64,000 bases of DNA. It comes from Planosporangium flavigriseum. Lineage in GTDB: Bacteria > Actinomycetota > Actinomycetes > Mycobacteriales > Micromonosporaceae. The notes beneath the pieces are model-generated. The model was not told where the DNA came from, did no database searches, and saw only the letters and a list, made by a program, of their open reading frames with translations. The stretch spans positions 496,001 to 560,000 of the forward strand of contig NZ_JAATVW010000001.1 in assembly GCF_011947225.1 (NCBI RefSeq). Direction: 5' to 3'. Positions 1 to 8,487 of the stretch are shown here, piece by piece (position 1 is the stretch's first letter; each line of letters begins with the position of its first letter). The position numbers were made by a program, and so were the translations under genes.

Positions 1-143
1 CCCTCGCGGACCGCCGTGTGCTCCTTGAGCACACCGCCGCCCGCGTACTCAAGCGGCATCTCCCAGCCGCCAAAGGCGGCGAACTTCGCGCCTAGCTCGG
101 CGTGACGTGGGTAGAGCACCGGACGCAGCAAGGCTTCGCTCAT
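1..143 (-). CDS. gcvT: aminomethyltransferase GcvT (glycine cleavage T protein), N-terminal fragment
   Basis: Only the first 47 codons lie in the window; the rest runs off the left edge. The ATG is at 143, reading leftward. The peptide begins [20 protein letters not shown] and continues with [10 protein letters not shown] and LKEHTAVRE, the conserved start of GcvT. The family transfers the methylene group of the aminomethyl-lipoyl H protein to tetrahydrofolate. It is divergent from pepA, with 104 bp between them that must hold both promoters. gcvT also neighbours the leucyl aminopeptidase gene in mycobacteria. The identification rests on the N-terminal motif only. Confidence 0.9.
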   Translation of the reverse strand, partial: MSEALLRPVLYPRHAELGAKFAAFGGWEMPLEYAGGGVLKEHTAVRE

Positions 144-247
144 GGGTGGCAACCTATCGCGTCGGACCTGGGGGTTCGTCCCCGCCGCCCGTGATCGTCG
201 CCTAGCATCGGCGCCTAACGTGCTTTATCCCAGCGGACGGAGAACCT

Positions 248-1801
248 GTGACCTCGCTCAACCTGGTGGACACCGATCCTGCTGAGCTGCGCGTCGACGC
301 GGTCGTCATCGGCGTGCACAGCGTCGCCGAACCCGTGGCCGGCCAGCCGCCACTGCTCCTCGCATCCGGGGCGGAGAGCATCACCGCCGCGTTCGACGGC
401 CGCCTCAGCGAGACGCTGTCCCTGCTCGGCGCAGCCGGCGCGCCCGGTGAGGTCACGAAGCTGGCCAGCCTGGGTGCGGTGACGGCGCCCCTGGTCGTAG
501 CGGTCGGGCTCGGCCCTGAGCCGACCGGCGCGGCACCGGCGGCGGAGATCCTGCGCCGGGCCGCCGGTTCGGCCGTACGGGCTCTTGCCGGCGCCACCAA
601 CGTGGCGCTGAGCCTCCCGCTCTCCGACGACCCGGGCGGCGCCGACGCCGTCCACGCGCTGCGGGCGATCGCCGAGGGCGCGCTGCTGGGCAGCTACCGG
701 TTCGCCGCGTACAAGACGAAGCCGGCGCCCGGCCGGCGCGATCCGGTGGACGCGGTGAGCGTGCACGTACCCGACGCCGGTGACGAGACGATGACGGTCG
801 AGCTGGCCCGGGTCGTGGCGGTGACGTCGGCGGTCTGCCGGGCCCGCGACTGGGTCAACTGCGCCCCGAACGACCTGCGGCCGCCGGACTTCGCGGACGC
901 GATCGCCGAGGCGGCTACCAAGGCCGGCCTTCAGGTCGAGGTGCTCGACGAGACGGCGCTCAAGGAGGCCGGGTACGGCGGCATCCTCGCCGTCGGCCAG
1001 GGCTCGGAGGCCCCGCCGCGGCTGGTCCGCCTGTCGTACCGGCCGGAGGGCTCGCCGGCGCGGCACGTCGCGCTCGTCGGCAAGGGGATCACGTTCGACA
1101 GCGGTGGCGTGTCCATCAAGCCGGCGCAGGGCATGTGGGAGATGAAGTCGGACATGGCCGGCGCCGCCGCAGTGGCCGCCACCATGCTCGCCATCGCGGC
1201 GCTCACGCCGAACGTGGCCGTGACCGGGTACGCGGCCCTCGCGGAGAACATGCCGTCCGGATCGGCGTACCGCCCCGGTGACGTGGTGCGCATGTACGGC
1301 GGCAAGCACGTCGAGGTGCTCAACACCGACGCCGAGGGCCGGATGGTGCTGGCTGACGCGATCGTGCGCGCCGGCGAGGACAACCCCGACTACCTGGTCG
1401 AGACGTCGACGCTCACCGGCGGTCAGGTGGTGGCCCTGGGCAAGCGCGTCGCCGGCCTCATGGGCGACGCCGCGTTCATGGACCGGCTCAAGAAGATCGG
1501 CGACGAGGTCGGCGAGCCCGCGTGGCCGATGCCGATCCCGGACGACGTGCGTAAGGGCATGGAGTCCGAGGTGGCCGACATCTCGCAGGTCAACGCCGGG
1601 ATGGACCGTGCCGGTCACATGCTGCAGGGTGGCGCGTTCCTGTCCGAGTTCGTCCCGTCCGGCCTGCCGTGGGCGCACCTGGACATCGCCGGTCCCGCGT
1701 ACCACTCGGGTGAGCCGTTCGGGTACTGGACGAAGGGCGGCACCGGGGTGCCGGTGCGGACGCTGACCGCGCTGATCGAGGACGTGGCCGCGAACGGCTG
1801 A
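248..1801 (+). CDS. pepA: leucyl aminopeptidase (M17 family)
   Basis: Cytosolic dizinc aminopeptidase that removes N-terminal residues from peptides. The 517-residue product has the usual M17 length. The variable N-terminal domain covers about residues 1-170 and the catalytic domain the rest. The signature NTDAEGR is at 359-365. Metal-ligand and catalytic segments GKGITFDSGG (278-287, with K279 and D284) and SDMAG (301-305) are intact. The GTG start at 248 follows an AGCGGACGGAGAA stretch that can act as the ribosome binding site. A long-armed hairpin lies just past the stop (1819-1860), so the gene is probably monocistronic. Equivalent to PepB of M. tuberculosis by position. Confidence 0.95.
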   Translation: MTSLNLVDTDPAELRVDAVVIGVHSVAEPVAGQPPLLLASGAESITAAFDGRLSETLSLLGAAGAPGEVTKLASLGAVTAPLVVAVGLGPEPTGAAPAAEILRRAAGSAVRALAGATNVALSLPLSDDPGGADAVHALRAIAEGALLGSYRFAAYKTKPAPGRRDPVDAVSVHVPDAGDETMTVELARVVAVTSAVCRARDWVNCAPNDLRPPDFADAIAEAATKAGLQVEVLDETALKEAGYGGILAVGQGSEAPPRLVRLSYRPEGSPARHVALVGKGITFDSGGVSIKPAQGMWEMKSDMAGAAAVAATMLAIAALTPNVAVTGYAALAENMPSGSAYRPGDVVRMYGGKHVEVLNTDAEGRMVLADAIVRAGEDNPDYLVETSTLTGGQVVALGKRVAGLMGDAAFMDRLKKIGDEVGEPAWPMPIPDDVRKGMESEVADISQVNAGMDRAGHMLQGGAFLSEFVPSGLPWAHLDIAGPAYHSGEPFGYWTKGGTGVPVRTLTALIEDVAANG

Positions 1802-1818
1802 GCTGTCACGCCGGTGGC

Positions 1819-1860
1819 GAGTGCGCTACGAAACGGCCGAACCCATTGGGTAGCGCACTC
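1819..1860 (+). terminator. hairpin downstream of pepA
   Basis: GAGTGCGCTAC (1819-1829) is the exact reverse complement of GTAGCGCACTC (1850-1860), with a 20-nt loop. It starts 17 nt after the pepA stop and lies before the convergent small gene at 1907-2230. There is no T-run, so this is a hairpin-type terminator by inference. Confidence 0.55.
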
Positions 1861-1906
1861 AACCGCAGGCATTGGCGACGCAATTCTCAAGAACGAAAGG
1901 GATAAA

Positions 1907-2230
1907 TCAGCCGGCTTCGGCCCGCTTACGTCGCGCGTTGTAATCGCGCATACGTTGCGGGTATCCGACCAACGCGACGTCGTATACGGGAATTCCCAGC
2001 CGGAAACCGAACCGGCGCGCCTCGTCCGGACTGCCGATGCGCCGACGGGTCCACTCACCGTCATGGGCGATGAGGATGACGGTCGTTTCCGTGACCGTCG
2101 TGCGCGGCTCGATCAGCGCTTCGACACCGCGCCGGCTGCGCACGAACTGCTCCAGATGCTCGAGGTCAGCTTTGCTGGCCGCCGCCGAACCGGCGACGCC
2201 CGCCTTCCGGCGCCGGCGAAATAATGCCAC
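1907..2230 (-). CDS. conserved actinobacterial protein of unknown function
   Basis: A 107-residue soluble basic protein between pepA and lpd, convergent with pepA. It starts MALFRRRRKAG, followed by an Ala-rich stretch, then a compact alpha/beta-looking region with VILIAHDGEWTRRRIGS (about residues 51-67) and VYDVALVGYPQRMRDYNARRK near the C-terminus. There are no membrane segments, cysteine clusters or catalytic motifs that I recognise. Position and composition suggest a genuine lineage-conserved gene. The function is unknown, and I do not assign it to lipoamide dehydrogenase despite the proximity. Confidence 0.75.
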   Translation of the reverse strand: MALFRRRRKAGVAGSAAASKADLEHLEQFVRSRRGVEALIEPRTTVTETTVILIAHDGEWTRRRIGSPDEARRFGFRLGIPVYDVALVGYPQRMRDYNARRKRAEAG

Positions 2231-2413
2231 CGACCATCCCCTCCCCGTTTGGCGCGCTCCGCGTCAGGCCGAGTGTGCGCAAAGGGTACGCCGGATCAGC
2301 GTGTCGTAGGGCACCTCATTCCCCAGATCCCTTCAGACAGTGACAAGATGTCCGAGGATTATGAATAGCGCCGGCCGCCCGTGACCGGCCGTGCACCGCC
2401 AGGGAGACAACAC

Positions 2414-3796
2414 GTGAGCGACCCGAACGCCGGTTACGACGTAGTAATCCTCGGGGGCGGCAGCGGTGGTTACGCCACCGCGCTGCGCGCCGCGGAGCTC
2501 GACCTGTCCGTCGTGCTCATCGAGAAGGACAAGGTCGGCGGTACCTGCCTGCACCGCGGCTGCATCCCCACCAAGGCTCTGCTGCACGCGGGTGAGGTCG
2601 CCGACGCCACCCGCGAGGCGGAGCAGTTCGGCGTGCAGGCCACGTTCAACGGCATCGACATGAAGGCCGTCAACTCCTACAAGGACGGCGTCATCAGCCG
2701 GCTCTACAAGGGCCTGCAGGGGCTGATCAAGTCCCGCAAGATCACGTACGTGGAGGGCGCGGGCCGGCTGGTCGCGCCCAACGCCGTCGAGGTCAACGGC
2801 CAGCGCTACGTCGGCCGCAACATCGTCCTCGCCACCGGCTCGTACTCGAAGTCCCTTCCGGGGCTGGAGATCGACGGCGAGCGGGTCATCACCTCCGAGC
2901 ACGCCCTGACGCTCGACCACGTGCCCGCCTCGGCCGTGATCCTGGGCGGCGGAGTGATCGGCTGCGAGTTCGCGAGCGCATGGAAGTCCTTCGGCGTCGA
3001 CGTCACGATCGTCGAGGCGCTGCCCCGGCTCGTCGCGGCCGAGGACGAGCAGAGCTCGAAGGCGCTGGAGCGGGCCTTCCGCAAGCGCGGCATCGCCTTC
3101 AAGGTCGGCAAGCCGTTCGAGAAGGTCGAGAAGACCGATTCCGGCATCAAGGTCACGATCCAGGGCGGCGAGACGATCGAGGCCGAGCTGCTGCTGGTCG
3201 CCGTCGGCCGCGGGCCGGTCACGGCCAACATCGGGTACGAGGAGCAGGGCGTCCGGATGGACCGCGGCTTCGTGCTCACCGACGAGCGCCTGCGCACCAA
3301 CCTGCCGAACGTGTACGCCGTGGGCGACATCGTCCCCGGTCTCCAGCTGGCCCACCGCGGCTTCCAGCAGGGCATCTTCGTCGCCGAGGAGATCGCGGGC
3401 CAGAACCCGCCGGTCATCGACGAGAGCGGCATCCCGCGGGTGACCTACACCGAGCCGGAGGTCGCGTCGATGGGCCTGAGCGAGGCCAAGGCGCGCGAGA
3501 AGTACGGCGACAAGGTGGAGACGGTCACCTACGACCTGGCCGGCAACGGCAAGAGCCAGATCCTCAAGACCGCGGGCTTCGTGAAGCTCGTCCGGGCCCC
3601 CGAGGGGCCGGTCGTCGGCCTGCACCTGGTCGGCAGCCGGGTGAGCGAGCTGATCGGCGAGGCGCAGCTGATCTACAACTGGGAGGCGTTCCCCGCGGAG
3701 GTCGCCCAGCTCATCCACTCGCACCCGAGCCAGAGCGAGGCGCTCGGCGAGGCCCACCTGGCGCTCGCGGGCAAGCCGCTGCACGTCCACGGGTGA
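2414..3796 (+). CDS. lpdA: dihydrolipoamide dehydrogenase (E3)
   Basis: FAD flavoprotein that reoxidises dihydrolipoyl groups of 2-oxoacid dehydrogenase E2 (and glycine cleavage H) with NAD+. The GTG at 2414 follows AGGGAGACAACAC and gives a 460-residue protein of normal E3 length; longer in-frame starts upstream have no ribosome binding site. FAD fold GGGSGG at 14-19, redox disulfide GGTCLHRGCIP (C45/C50), NAD fold VILGGGVIGCEFAS near 177, and the C-terminal HPSQSE dyad (H437/E442) are all present. The E2 gene begins 78 bp downstream on the same strand, so the two probably share a transcript. No E1 gene adjoins them; E1 candidates are at 52.6 and 55.4 kb. Confidence 0.95.
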   Translation: MSDPNAGYDVVILGGGSGGYATALRAAELDLSVVLIEKDKVGGTCLHRGCIPTKALLHAGEVADATREAEQFGVQATFNGIDMKAVNSYKDGVISRLYKGLQGLIKSRKITYVEGAGRLVAPNAVEVNGQRYVGRNIVLATGSYSKSLPGLEIDGERVITSEHALTLDHVPASAVILGGGVIGCEFASAWKSFGVDVTIVEALPRLVAAEDEQSSKALERAFRKRGIAFKVGKPFEKVEKTDSGIKVTIQGGETIEAELLLVAVGRGPVTANIGYEEQGVRMDRGFVLTDERLRTNLPNVYAVGDIVPGLQLAHRGFQQGIFVAEEIAGQNPPVIDESGIPRVTYTEPEVASMGLSEAKAREKYGDKVETVTYDLAGNGKSQILKTAGFVKLVRAPEGPVVGLHLVGSRVSELIGEAQLIYNWEAFPAEVAQLIHSHPSQSEALGEAHLALAGKPLHVHG

Positions 3797-3874
3797 TCAA
3801 GAACCCTTACCACCCAGTAGCTATTGACGACGTGAAAAGCTGGCGACACCAGCTACACATGAGGAGTTTGTGAA

Positions 3875-5641
3875 ATGCCGGTATCGGTCACCATGCCGCG
3901 GCTCGGCGAAAGCGTCACCGAGGGCACCATTACCCGCTGGTTGAAGCAGGAGGGTGACCGGGTGGAGGCCGACGAGCCCCTGCTCGAGGTCTCCACCGAC
4001 AAGGTGGACACCGAGATCCCCGCCCCCGCGGCCGGCGTTCTCGCTCGGATCGTGGTCCGCGAGGACGAGACCGCCGAGGTCGGTAGCGAGCTGGCGATCA
4101 TCGCCGGCGACGGCGAGTCGGTCGGCGACAGCGCGCCGGCCGGCACCGGACAGGCCGAGACGCGGCCCGAGCCGGTCCAGCCGACCACGACCGCGGCCGA
4201 GGAGTCGGAGCCCGAGGCGCCGGCCCCCGACGCGAGCCGCGCCGCAGCGAGCCAGCCGCAGGCCAGCGGTGGGCAGTCGCCCAACGGCGCAGCCGGCGGG
4301 CCGACGACCTCCGTGACCATGCCGGCGCTCGGCGAGTCGGTCACCGAGGGCACCGTCACCCGCTGGCTCAAGTCCGTCGGCGACACCGTCGAGGCGGACG
4401 AGCCGCTGCTGGAGGTCTCGACCGACAAGGTCGACACGGAGATCCCGGCGCCGGCGAGCGGCACGCTGCTCGAGATCAAGGTGCCCGAGGACGAGACCGT
4501 GGCGGTCGGTGCCGAACTGGCGGTCATCGGCGCGGCCGGTGGCGCGCAGGCTGCCCCGGCGCAGCAGACCGCTCCGGCCCAGCAGCCGGCCCAGCAGCCG
4601 GCCCCGGCAGCGGCGGCGGCCCCCGCGGCGGCGCCCGCCCAGGCGAGCGGCAACGGGACCGGCCCGCAGGCCGGCACCGCGCAGGCGGTCGACGACTTCG
4701 CTGGGTACGTGACCCCGCTGGTCCGCCGCCTCGCCAGCGAGCACGGCGTGGACCTGTCGAGCCTGACCGGCACCGGTGTCGGCGGGCGCATCCGCAAGCA
4801 GGACGTGCTCGACGCCGCCGAGCGCCAGCGGGCGGCGGCCAAGCCCGCTCCGGCGGCGGCACCGGCTCGGACCGCGGCGCCGTCGGCCCCGTACGTGAAG
4901 CCGCAGCCGAGCCCGCTGCGTGGCCGCACCGAGAAGCTGACCCGGATCCGGAAGATCACGGCGCAGCGGATGGTCGAGTCGCTGCAGATCTCCGCCCAGC
5001 TCACGACCGTCGTCGAGGTCGACGTCACCCGGATCGCCAAGCTGCGCCAGCAGGCGAAGGCGCAGTTCGAGCAGACGCACGGCGTGAAGCTGTCGTTCCT
5101 TCCGTTCTTCGCGCTCGCGGCGGTCGAGGCACTGCGGGTCCACCCCAACGTGAACGCCTCGATCGACCTGGAGGCGGGCACCGTCACGTACCACGACGGC
5201 GAGCACCTGGGCATCGCGGTGGACACCGAGAAGGGCCTGATGGTTCCGGTGATCCACGACGCCGGTGACCTCAACCTGGCCGGGCTGGCCAAGCGCATCG
5301 CCGACCTGGCCGAACGCGCCCGTACCAACAAGCTCACCCCGGACGACCTGTCCGCAGGCACGTTCACGCTGACCAACACCGGCAGCCGGGGCGCGCTGTT
5401 CGACACGCCGATCATCAACCAGCCGCAGGTCGGCATCCTCGGCACCGGCTCCGTCGTCAAGCGGGCCGTCGTCGTCACCGACCCGGAGCTGGGCGAGGTC
5501 ATCGTGCCGCGCTCGATGGTCTACCTGGCGCTCTCCTACGACCACCGTCAGGTCGACGGCGCCGACGCGGCCCGGTTCCTGACGACGATCAAGGAGCGGC
5601 TCGAGGGCGGCAACTTCGAGTCGGAGCTCGGCCTGGCGTGA
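3875..5641 (+). CDS. sucB: 2-oxoacid dehydrogenase E2, dihydrolipoamide acyltransferase with two lipoyl domains
   Basis: Core acyltransferase passing acyl groups from E1-bound intermediates to CoA through swinging lipoyl arms. Two nearly identical lipoyl domains carry [15 protein letters not shown], with lipoyl lysines at K43 and K185. They are separated by Ala/Pro/Gln-rich linkers. A peripheral subunit-binding domain (about 277-316) precedes the catalytic domain, which ends with DHRQVDG (H557). The ATG at 3875 follows GAGGAG with suitable spacing. Homologues are annotated as SucB, and the syntenic M. tuberculosis gene is DlaT (pyruvate dehydrogenase E2). Sequence alone does not settle pyruvate versus 2-oxoglutarate. 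lipB and lipA, which make its cofactor, lie 5 kb downstream. Confidence 0.93.
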   Translation: MPVSVTMPRLGESVTEGTITRWLKQEGDRVEADEPLLEVSTDKVDTEIPAPAAGVLARIVVREDETAEVGSELAIIAGDGESVGDSAPAGTGQAETRPEPVQPTTTAAEESEPEAPAPDASRAAASQPQASGGQSPNGAAGGPTTSVTMPALGESVTEGTVTRWLKSVGDTVEADEPLLEVSTDKVDTEIPAPASGTLLEIKVPEDETVAVGAELAVIGAAGGAQAAPAQQTAPAQQPAQQPAPAAAAAPAAAPAQASGNGTGPQAGTAQAVDDFAGYVTPLVRRLASEHGVDLSSLTGTGVGGRIRKQDVLDAAERQRAAAKPAPAAAPARTAAPSAPYVKPQPSPLRGRTEKLTRIRKITAQRMVESLQISAQLTTVVEVDVTRIAKLRQQAKAQFEQTHGVKLSFLPFFALAAVEALRVHPNVNASIDLEAGTVTYHDGEHLGIAVDTEKGLMVPVIHDAGDLNLAGLAKRIADLAERARTNKLTPDDLSAGTFTLTNTGSRGALFDTPIINQPQVGILGTGSVVKRAVVVTDPELGEVIVPRSMVYLALSYDHRQVDGADAARFLTTIKERLEGGNFESELGLA

Positions 5642-5658
5642 CGCCAGCATGATCACGG

Positions 5659-5689
5659 AGGGTCCGGGCACCTATGGTGCCCGGACCCT
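5659..5689 (+). terminator. terminator hairpin after the E2 gene
   Basis: A perfect 14-bp stem: AGGGTCCGGGCACC (5659-5672), loop TAT, GGTGCCCGGACCCT (5676-5689), followed by TTCC. It begins 17 nt after the E2 stop and ends before the ribosome binding site of the next gene (GAGAGGAG at about 5700). Confidence 0.8.
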
Positions 5690-5713
5690 TTCCATGAACT
5701 GAGAGGAGACGTC

Positions 5714-6610
5714 ATGCGGATCCTCATCGCGGGTTCTTCCGGGTTCCTCGGCAGCCGGCTGGTCCGTTTCCTGCACGAGGACGGCCACAAGGTCCGCCGG
5801 CTGGTACGCCGTGAACCGCGGGCCGGCGACGAGACGCGCTGGGACCCCGGTCGGGGGCGCGTCGACGAAGCCGCGATCACCGAAGCCGACGTCGTCGTCA
5901 ACCTCGCCGGCGCGAACGTCGGCGGCAAGCGCTGGACCCCGGCGTACAAGCGTGAACTGCACGACAGCCGGATCGACACCACGGCGACCCTCGCCCGGGC
6001 CATCGCCGCCACCGGCGGCTCGACGGCCCTCCTCAACTCCTCGGCCGTCGGGTTCTACGGCGACACCGGCGACCGGGCGATCGACGAGCGGGCCCCGGCC
6101 GGCACGGGTTTCCTGGCCGACCTCTGCCGCGACTGGGAGGCCGCCACAGCCCCGGCGGAGGCCGCCGGCGTACGGGTGGTGCATCTGCGTACCGGACTGC
6201 CCCTCGACAGCGACGGCGGCCTCCTGAAGCCGCTCGTGCCGATCTTCCGGCTGGGCGCCGGCGGCAAGCTGGGCAGCGGCGACCAGTACCTGCCGTGGAT
6301 CTCGCTGCCGGACTGGCTGGCCGCGGTGCGGTTCCTCCTGAACCGGCCAGAGGTGGCCGGGCCGGTCAACCTCACCGGCCCGAATCCGGTGACCAACGCC
6401 GCGTTCACCCGCGCGCTGGCCCGCCAACTGCGCCGGCCGGCGCTCGTACCCGTACCGCCCCTCGCGCTGCGGGTCGCGCTCGGCGAGTTCGCCGACGAGG
6501 CCCTCGCGAGTCAACGGGTACTCCCCGGCGTACTGACGAAGGCCGGCTTCGACTTCCGGTACCGCGACGTGACGTCCGCGCTGCGTTGGGCGGTCGACCA
6601 TGCCGATTGA
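5714..6610 (+). CDS. TIGR01777/DUF1731 family NAD(P)-binding sugar-epimerase-like protein
   Basis: A 298-residue member of the short-chain dehydrogenase/epimerase superfamily. The N-terminal Rossmann motif GSSGFLGSRL (residues 7-16) binds the dinucleotide. The middle has NLAGANVGGKRWTPAYK, typical of the YfcH/TIGR01777 family. The C-terminal DUF1731 segment (about 250-298) ends LTKAGFDFRYRDVTSALRW. The physiological substrate of the family is not established. The ATG at 5714 follows AGAGGAGACGTC. The same gene sits between the E2 gene and lipB in mycobacteria, so the linkage is old; a role in lipoate or dehydrogenase biology is possible but unproven. Confidence 0.88.
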   Translation: MRILIAGSSGFLGSRLVRFLHEDGHKVRRLVRREPRAGDETRWDPGRGRVDEAAITEADVVVNLAGANVGGKRWTPAYKRELHDSRIDTTATLARAIAATGGSTALLNSSAVGFYGDTGDRAIDERAPAGTGFLADLCRDWEAATAPAEAAGVRVVHLRTGLPLDSDGGLLKPLVPIFRLGAGGKLGSGDQYLPWISLPDWLAAVRFLLNRPEVAGPVNLTGPNPVTNAAFTRALARQLRRPALVPVPPLALRVALGEFADEALASQRVLPGVLTKAGFDFRYRDVTSALRWAVDHAD

Positions 6611-6657
6611 CGGGCGCAACCACGGCTCGCACGGGAAGCGTTGATACGCTGCCCCGA

Positions 6658-8487
6658 GTGTCAGTGACGCAGCAGAGCGCCGGGACGATCGACGGCACCG
6701 CACAGGCGGGGACCCGCGACAAGCCGGTAGCTGATCGACGTAGCCGCCGACGCGCCGACGCGCTCATGGTGGCGCTGGCTTTGGTCGGCGCCGCCTGGCT
6801 CCTTGGCGGTCTGTGGGTCCACCCCGACCGCCGGGCCATCACCATCAACGCCAGCGACCAGGCGCTCTTCGAGTGGCTGCTCGCCTACGCGGCGGACACG
6901 CTGCGGGGCGGCCACAACCCGCTCTGGACCGACCTGCTCAACGCGCCCGGCGGCGTCAACCTCGCCGTCAACACCGCGGTGACCGTACTGGGGTGGGTGC
7001 TCGCCCCGGTGACGCTGCTGTTGGGCCCGTCGGTCACGTTCACCGTCGCGCTGACGTTCGGCGTCGCCGCCACCCCGGTCGCGTGGTACCTGCTGCTGTC
7101 GCGCAAGCTCGTGCGCACCCCGGCCGCCGCGATCGTCGGCGGGCTGTTCTGCGGCTTCGCGCCGGGGCTCGTCTCGCACGCCAACGCGCACGTCAACTTC
7201 GCCTCGGGGTACCTCGTACCGCTGATCATCTGGCGCGTGCTGGAACTGCGCCGGCCCGGACGCGCCGTACGCAACGGGTTGATCCTCGGTGTGCTGGTCG
7301 CGGTGCAGTTCTCGCTGGGCGCGGAGACGCTGTTCTTCGCCGCGCTGGCCTGCGGCGTACTGCTGGGCTTCCTGCTGGTCGCCGGCTACCGCGAGCCGCG
7401 TGAGCACATCGTCGCCTTCGCCAAGGGGCTCGCCACCACGGCGGTCACCGCGGGCGTGCTCCTGGCGTACCCGATCTGGATGATGTTCGCCGGCCCCGGC
7501 AGCTACCACGGGACCGGGTTCAACCAGGTCACCCACAGCGAGGACCTGATGGCGTACGGGGCGTTCCCGCGCCGGTCGCTCGCCGGGGTGCTCGGGCTGG
7601 CCGGGCGGCTGGCCCCCAACCCGACCGAGGAGAACAGCTTCTTCGGCGTACCCGGGCTGTTGCTGCTGATCGGGGCGGCCGTGCTGGCGCTGCGCCTGAC
7701 CCGTGGCGCCGCCCGGCGCGCCCTGGCCCGGGCCCTCGTCGCCAGCGCGCTGCTGTTCGCGGTGCTGTCGCTGGGCCCGGTGCTCAAGTTCAATCACCAC
7801 CGCACCGGCGTCCCGCTGCCGTACAAGCTGCTGCAGCATGCGCCGCTGTTCGACTCGGCGCTCCCCGGACGGTTCGCGCTCATCGTCACCGCGATCGCCG
7901 GCGTGCTGCTCGCCCTGAGCCTCGACCGGCTGCCGCGGCTCAAGCACCGCCGCCTGGTCGCCGCCGCGGTAGCGATGGGCCTCCTGCCGGTCGTGCCGGC
8001 GCCGCTGCTGACCATGGACCGGTCACCGGTGCCGCACTTCATCAGCTCCGGGCACTGGCGGGAGTACGTGCGGCCGGGCGAGACGCTGATCCCGGCGCCG
8101 CTGCCGTCAGACTGGCTCCCCGACGGTCAGCGCTGGCAGGCGGCGGTGCTGGCGGGCGGCGACGGCGAGACGTTCCGCGTCCCGGCCGGCTTCTTCCTCG
8201 GGCCGGACTCGAACGGCCGGGGCCGCATCGGGCCGCCGCCGCGGTGGATGCAGACGATGCTGTCGGAGGCCGCGCTGAGGGGTGACCGGCCGTTGGCGAT
8301 CAGCCCGGTCATGCAGGCCGAGGCGCGTTCCGACCTGCAGTACTGGGGCGGCAACGTGATCGTGCTGCCCGACGGCGGGTACGGCAACCGTTGGAACCGC
8401 CGGCACGGCCTGCTCCTGGAGCTACTGACCGAGCTGTTCGGCGAGCCGACCCGGGTGGACGACGTCTGGCTCTGGCAGGTCCGCTAA
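6658..8487 (+). CDS. polytopic membrane protein, GT-C glycosyltransferase-like
   Basis: A 609-residue integral membrane protein. The GTG at 6658 gives a short basic cytosolic N-terminus (RRSRRRADA), then a first membrane helix at about 37-57. The first outer loop contains NASDQALFEW, an Asp placement typical of GT-C transferases that use lipid-linked sugars. About ten further hydrophobic helices follow, and the last ~160 residues are soluble. Longer in-frame starts run into the epimerase gene and lack such a topology. I infer a glycosyltransferase-like enzyme without naming donor or acceptor. It is convergent with the MMPL gene, the two stops overlapping by 4 nt. Confidence 0.72.
   Translation: MSVTQQSAGTIDGTAQAGTRDKPVADRRSRRRADALMVALALVGAAWLLGGLWVHPDRRAITINASDQALFEWLLAYAADTLRGGHNPLWTDLLNAPGGVNLAVNTAVTVLGWVLAPVTLLLGPSVTFTVALTFGVAATPVAWYLLLSRKLVRTPAAAIVGGLFCGFAPGLVSHANAHVNFASGYLVPLIIWRVLELRRPGRAVRNGLILGVLVAVQFSLGAETLFFAALACGVLLGFLLVAGYREPREHIVAFAKGLATTAVTAGVLLAYPIWMMFAGPGSYHGTGFNQVTHSEDLMAYGAFPRRSLAGVLGLAGRLAPNPTEENSFFGVPGLLLLIGAAVLALRLTRGAARRALARALVASALLFAVLSLGPVLKFNHHRTGVPLPYKLLQHAPLFDSALPGRFALIVTAIAGVLLALSLDRLPRLKHRRLVAAAVAMGLLPVVPAPLLTMDRSPVPHFISSGHWREYVRPGETLIPAPLPSDWLPDGQRWQAAVLAGGDGETFRVPAGFFLGPDSNGRGRIGPPPRWMQTMLSEAALRGDRPLAISPVMQAEARSDLQYWGGNVIVLPDGGYGNRWNRRHGLLLELLTELFGEPTRVDDVWLWQVR

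Noticed and set aside
3821-5671. 616-codon minus-strand frame opposite the E2 gene
   Set aside because: Arg/Gly/Leu-rich antisense frame of a high-GC gene; the plus strand carries full E2 domains.
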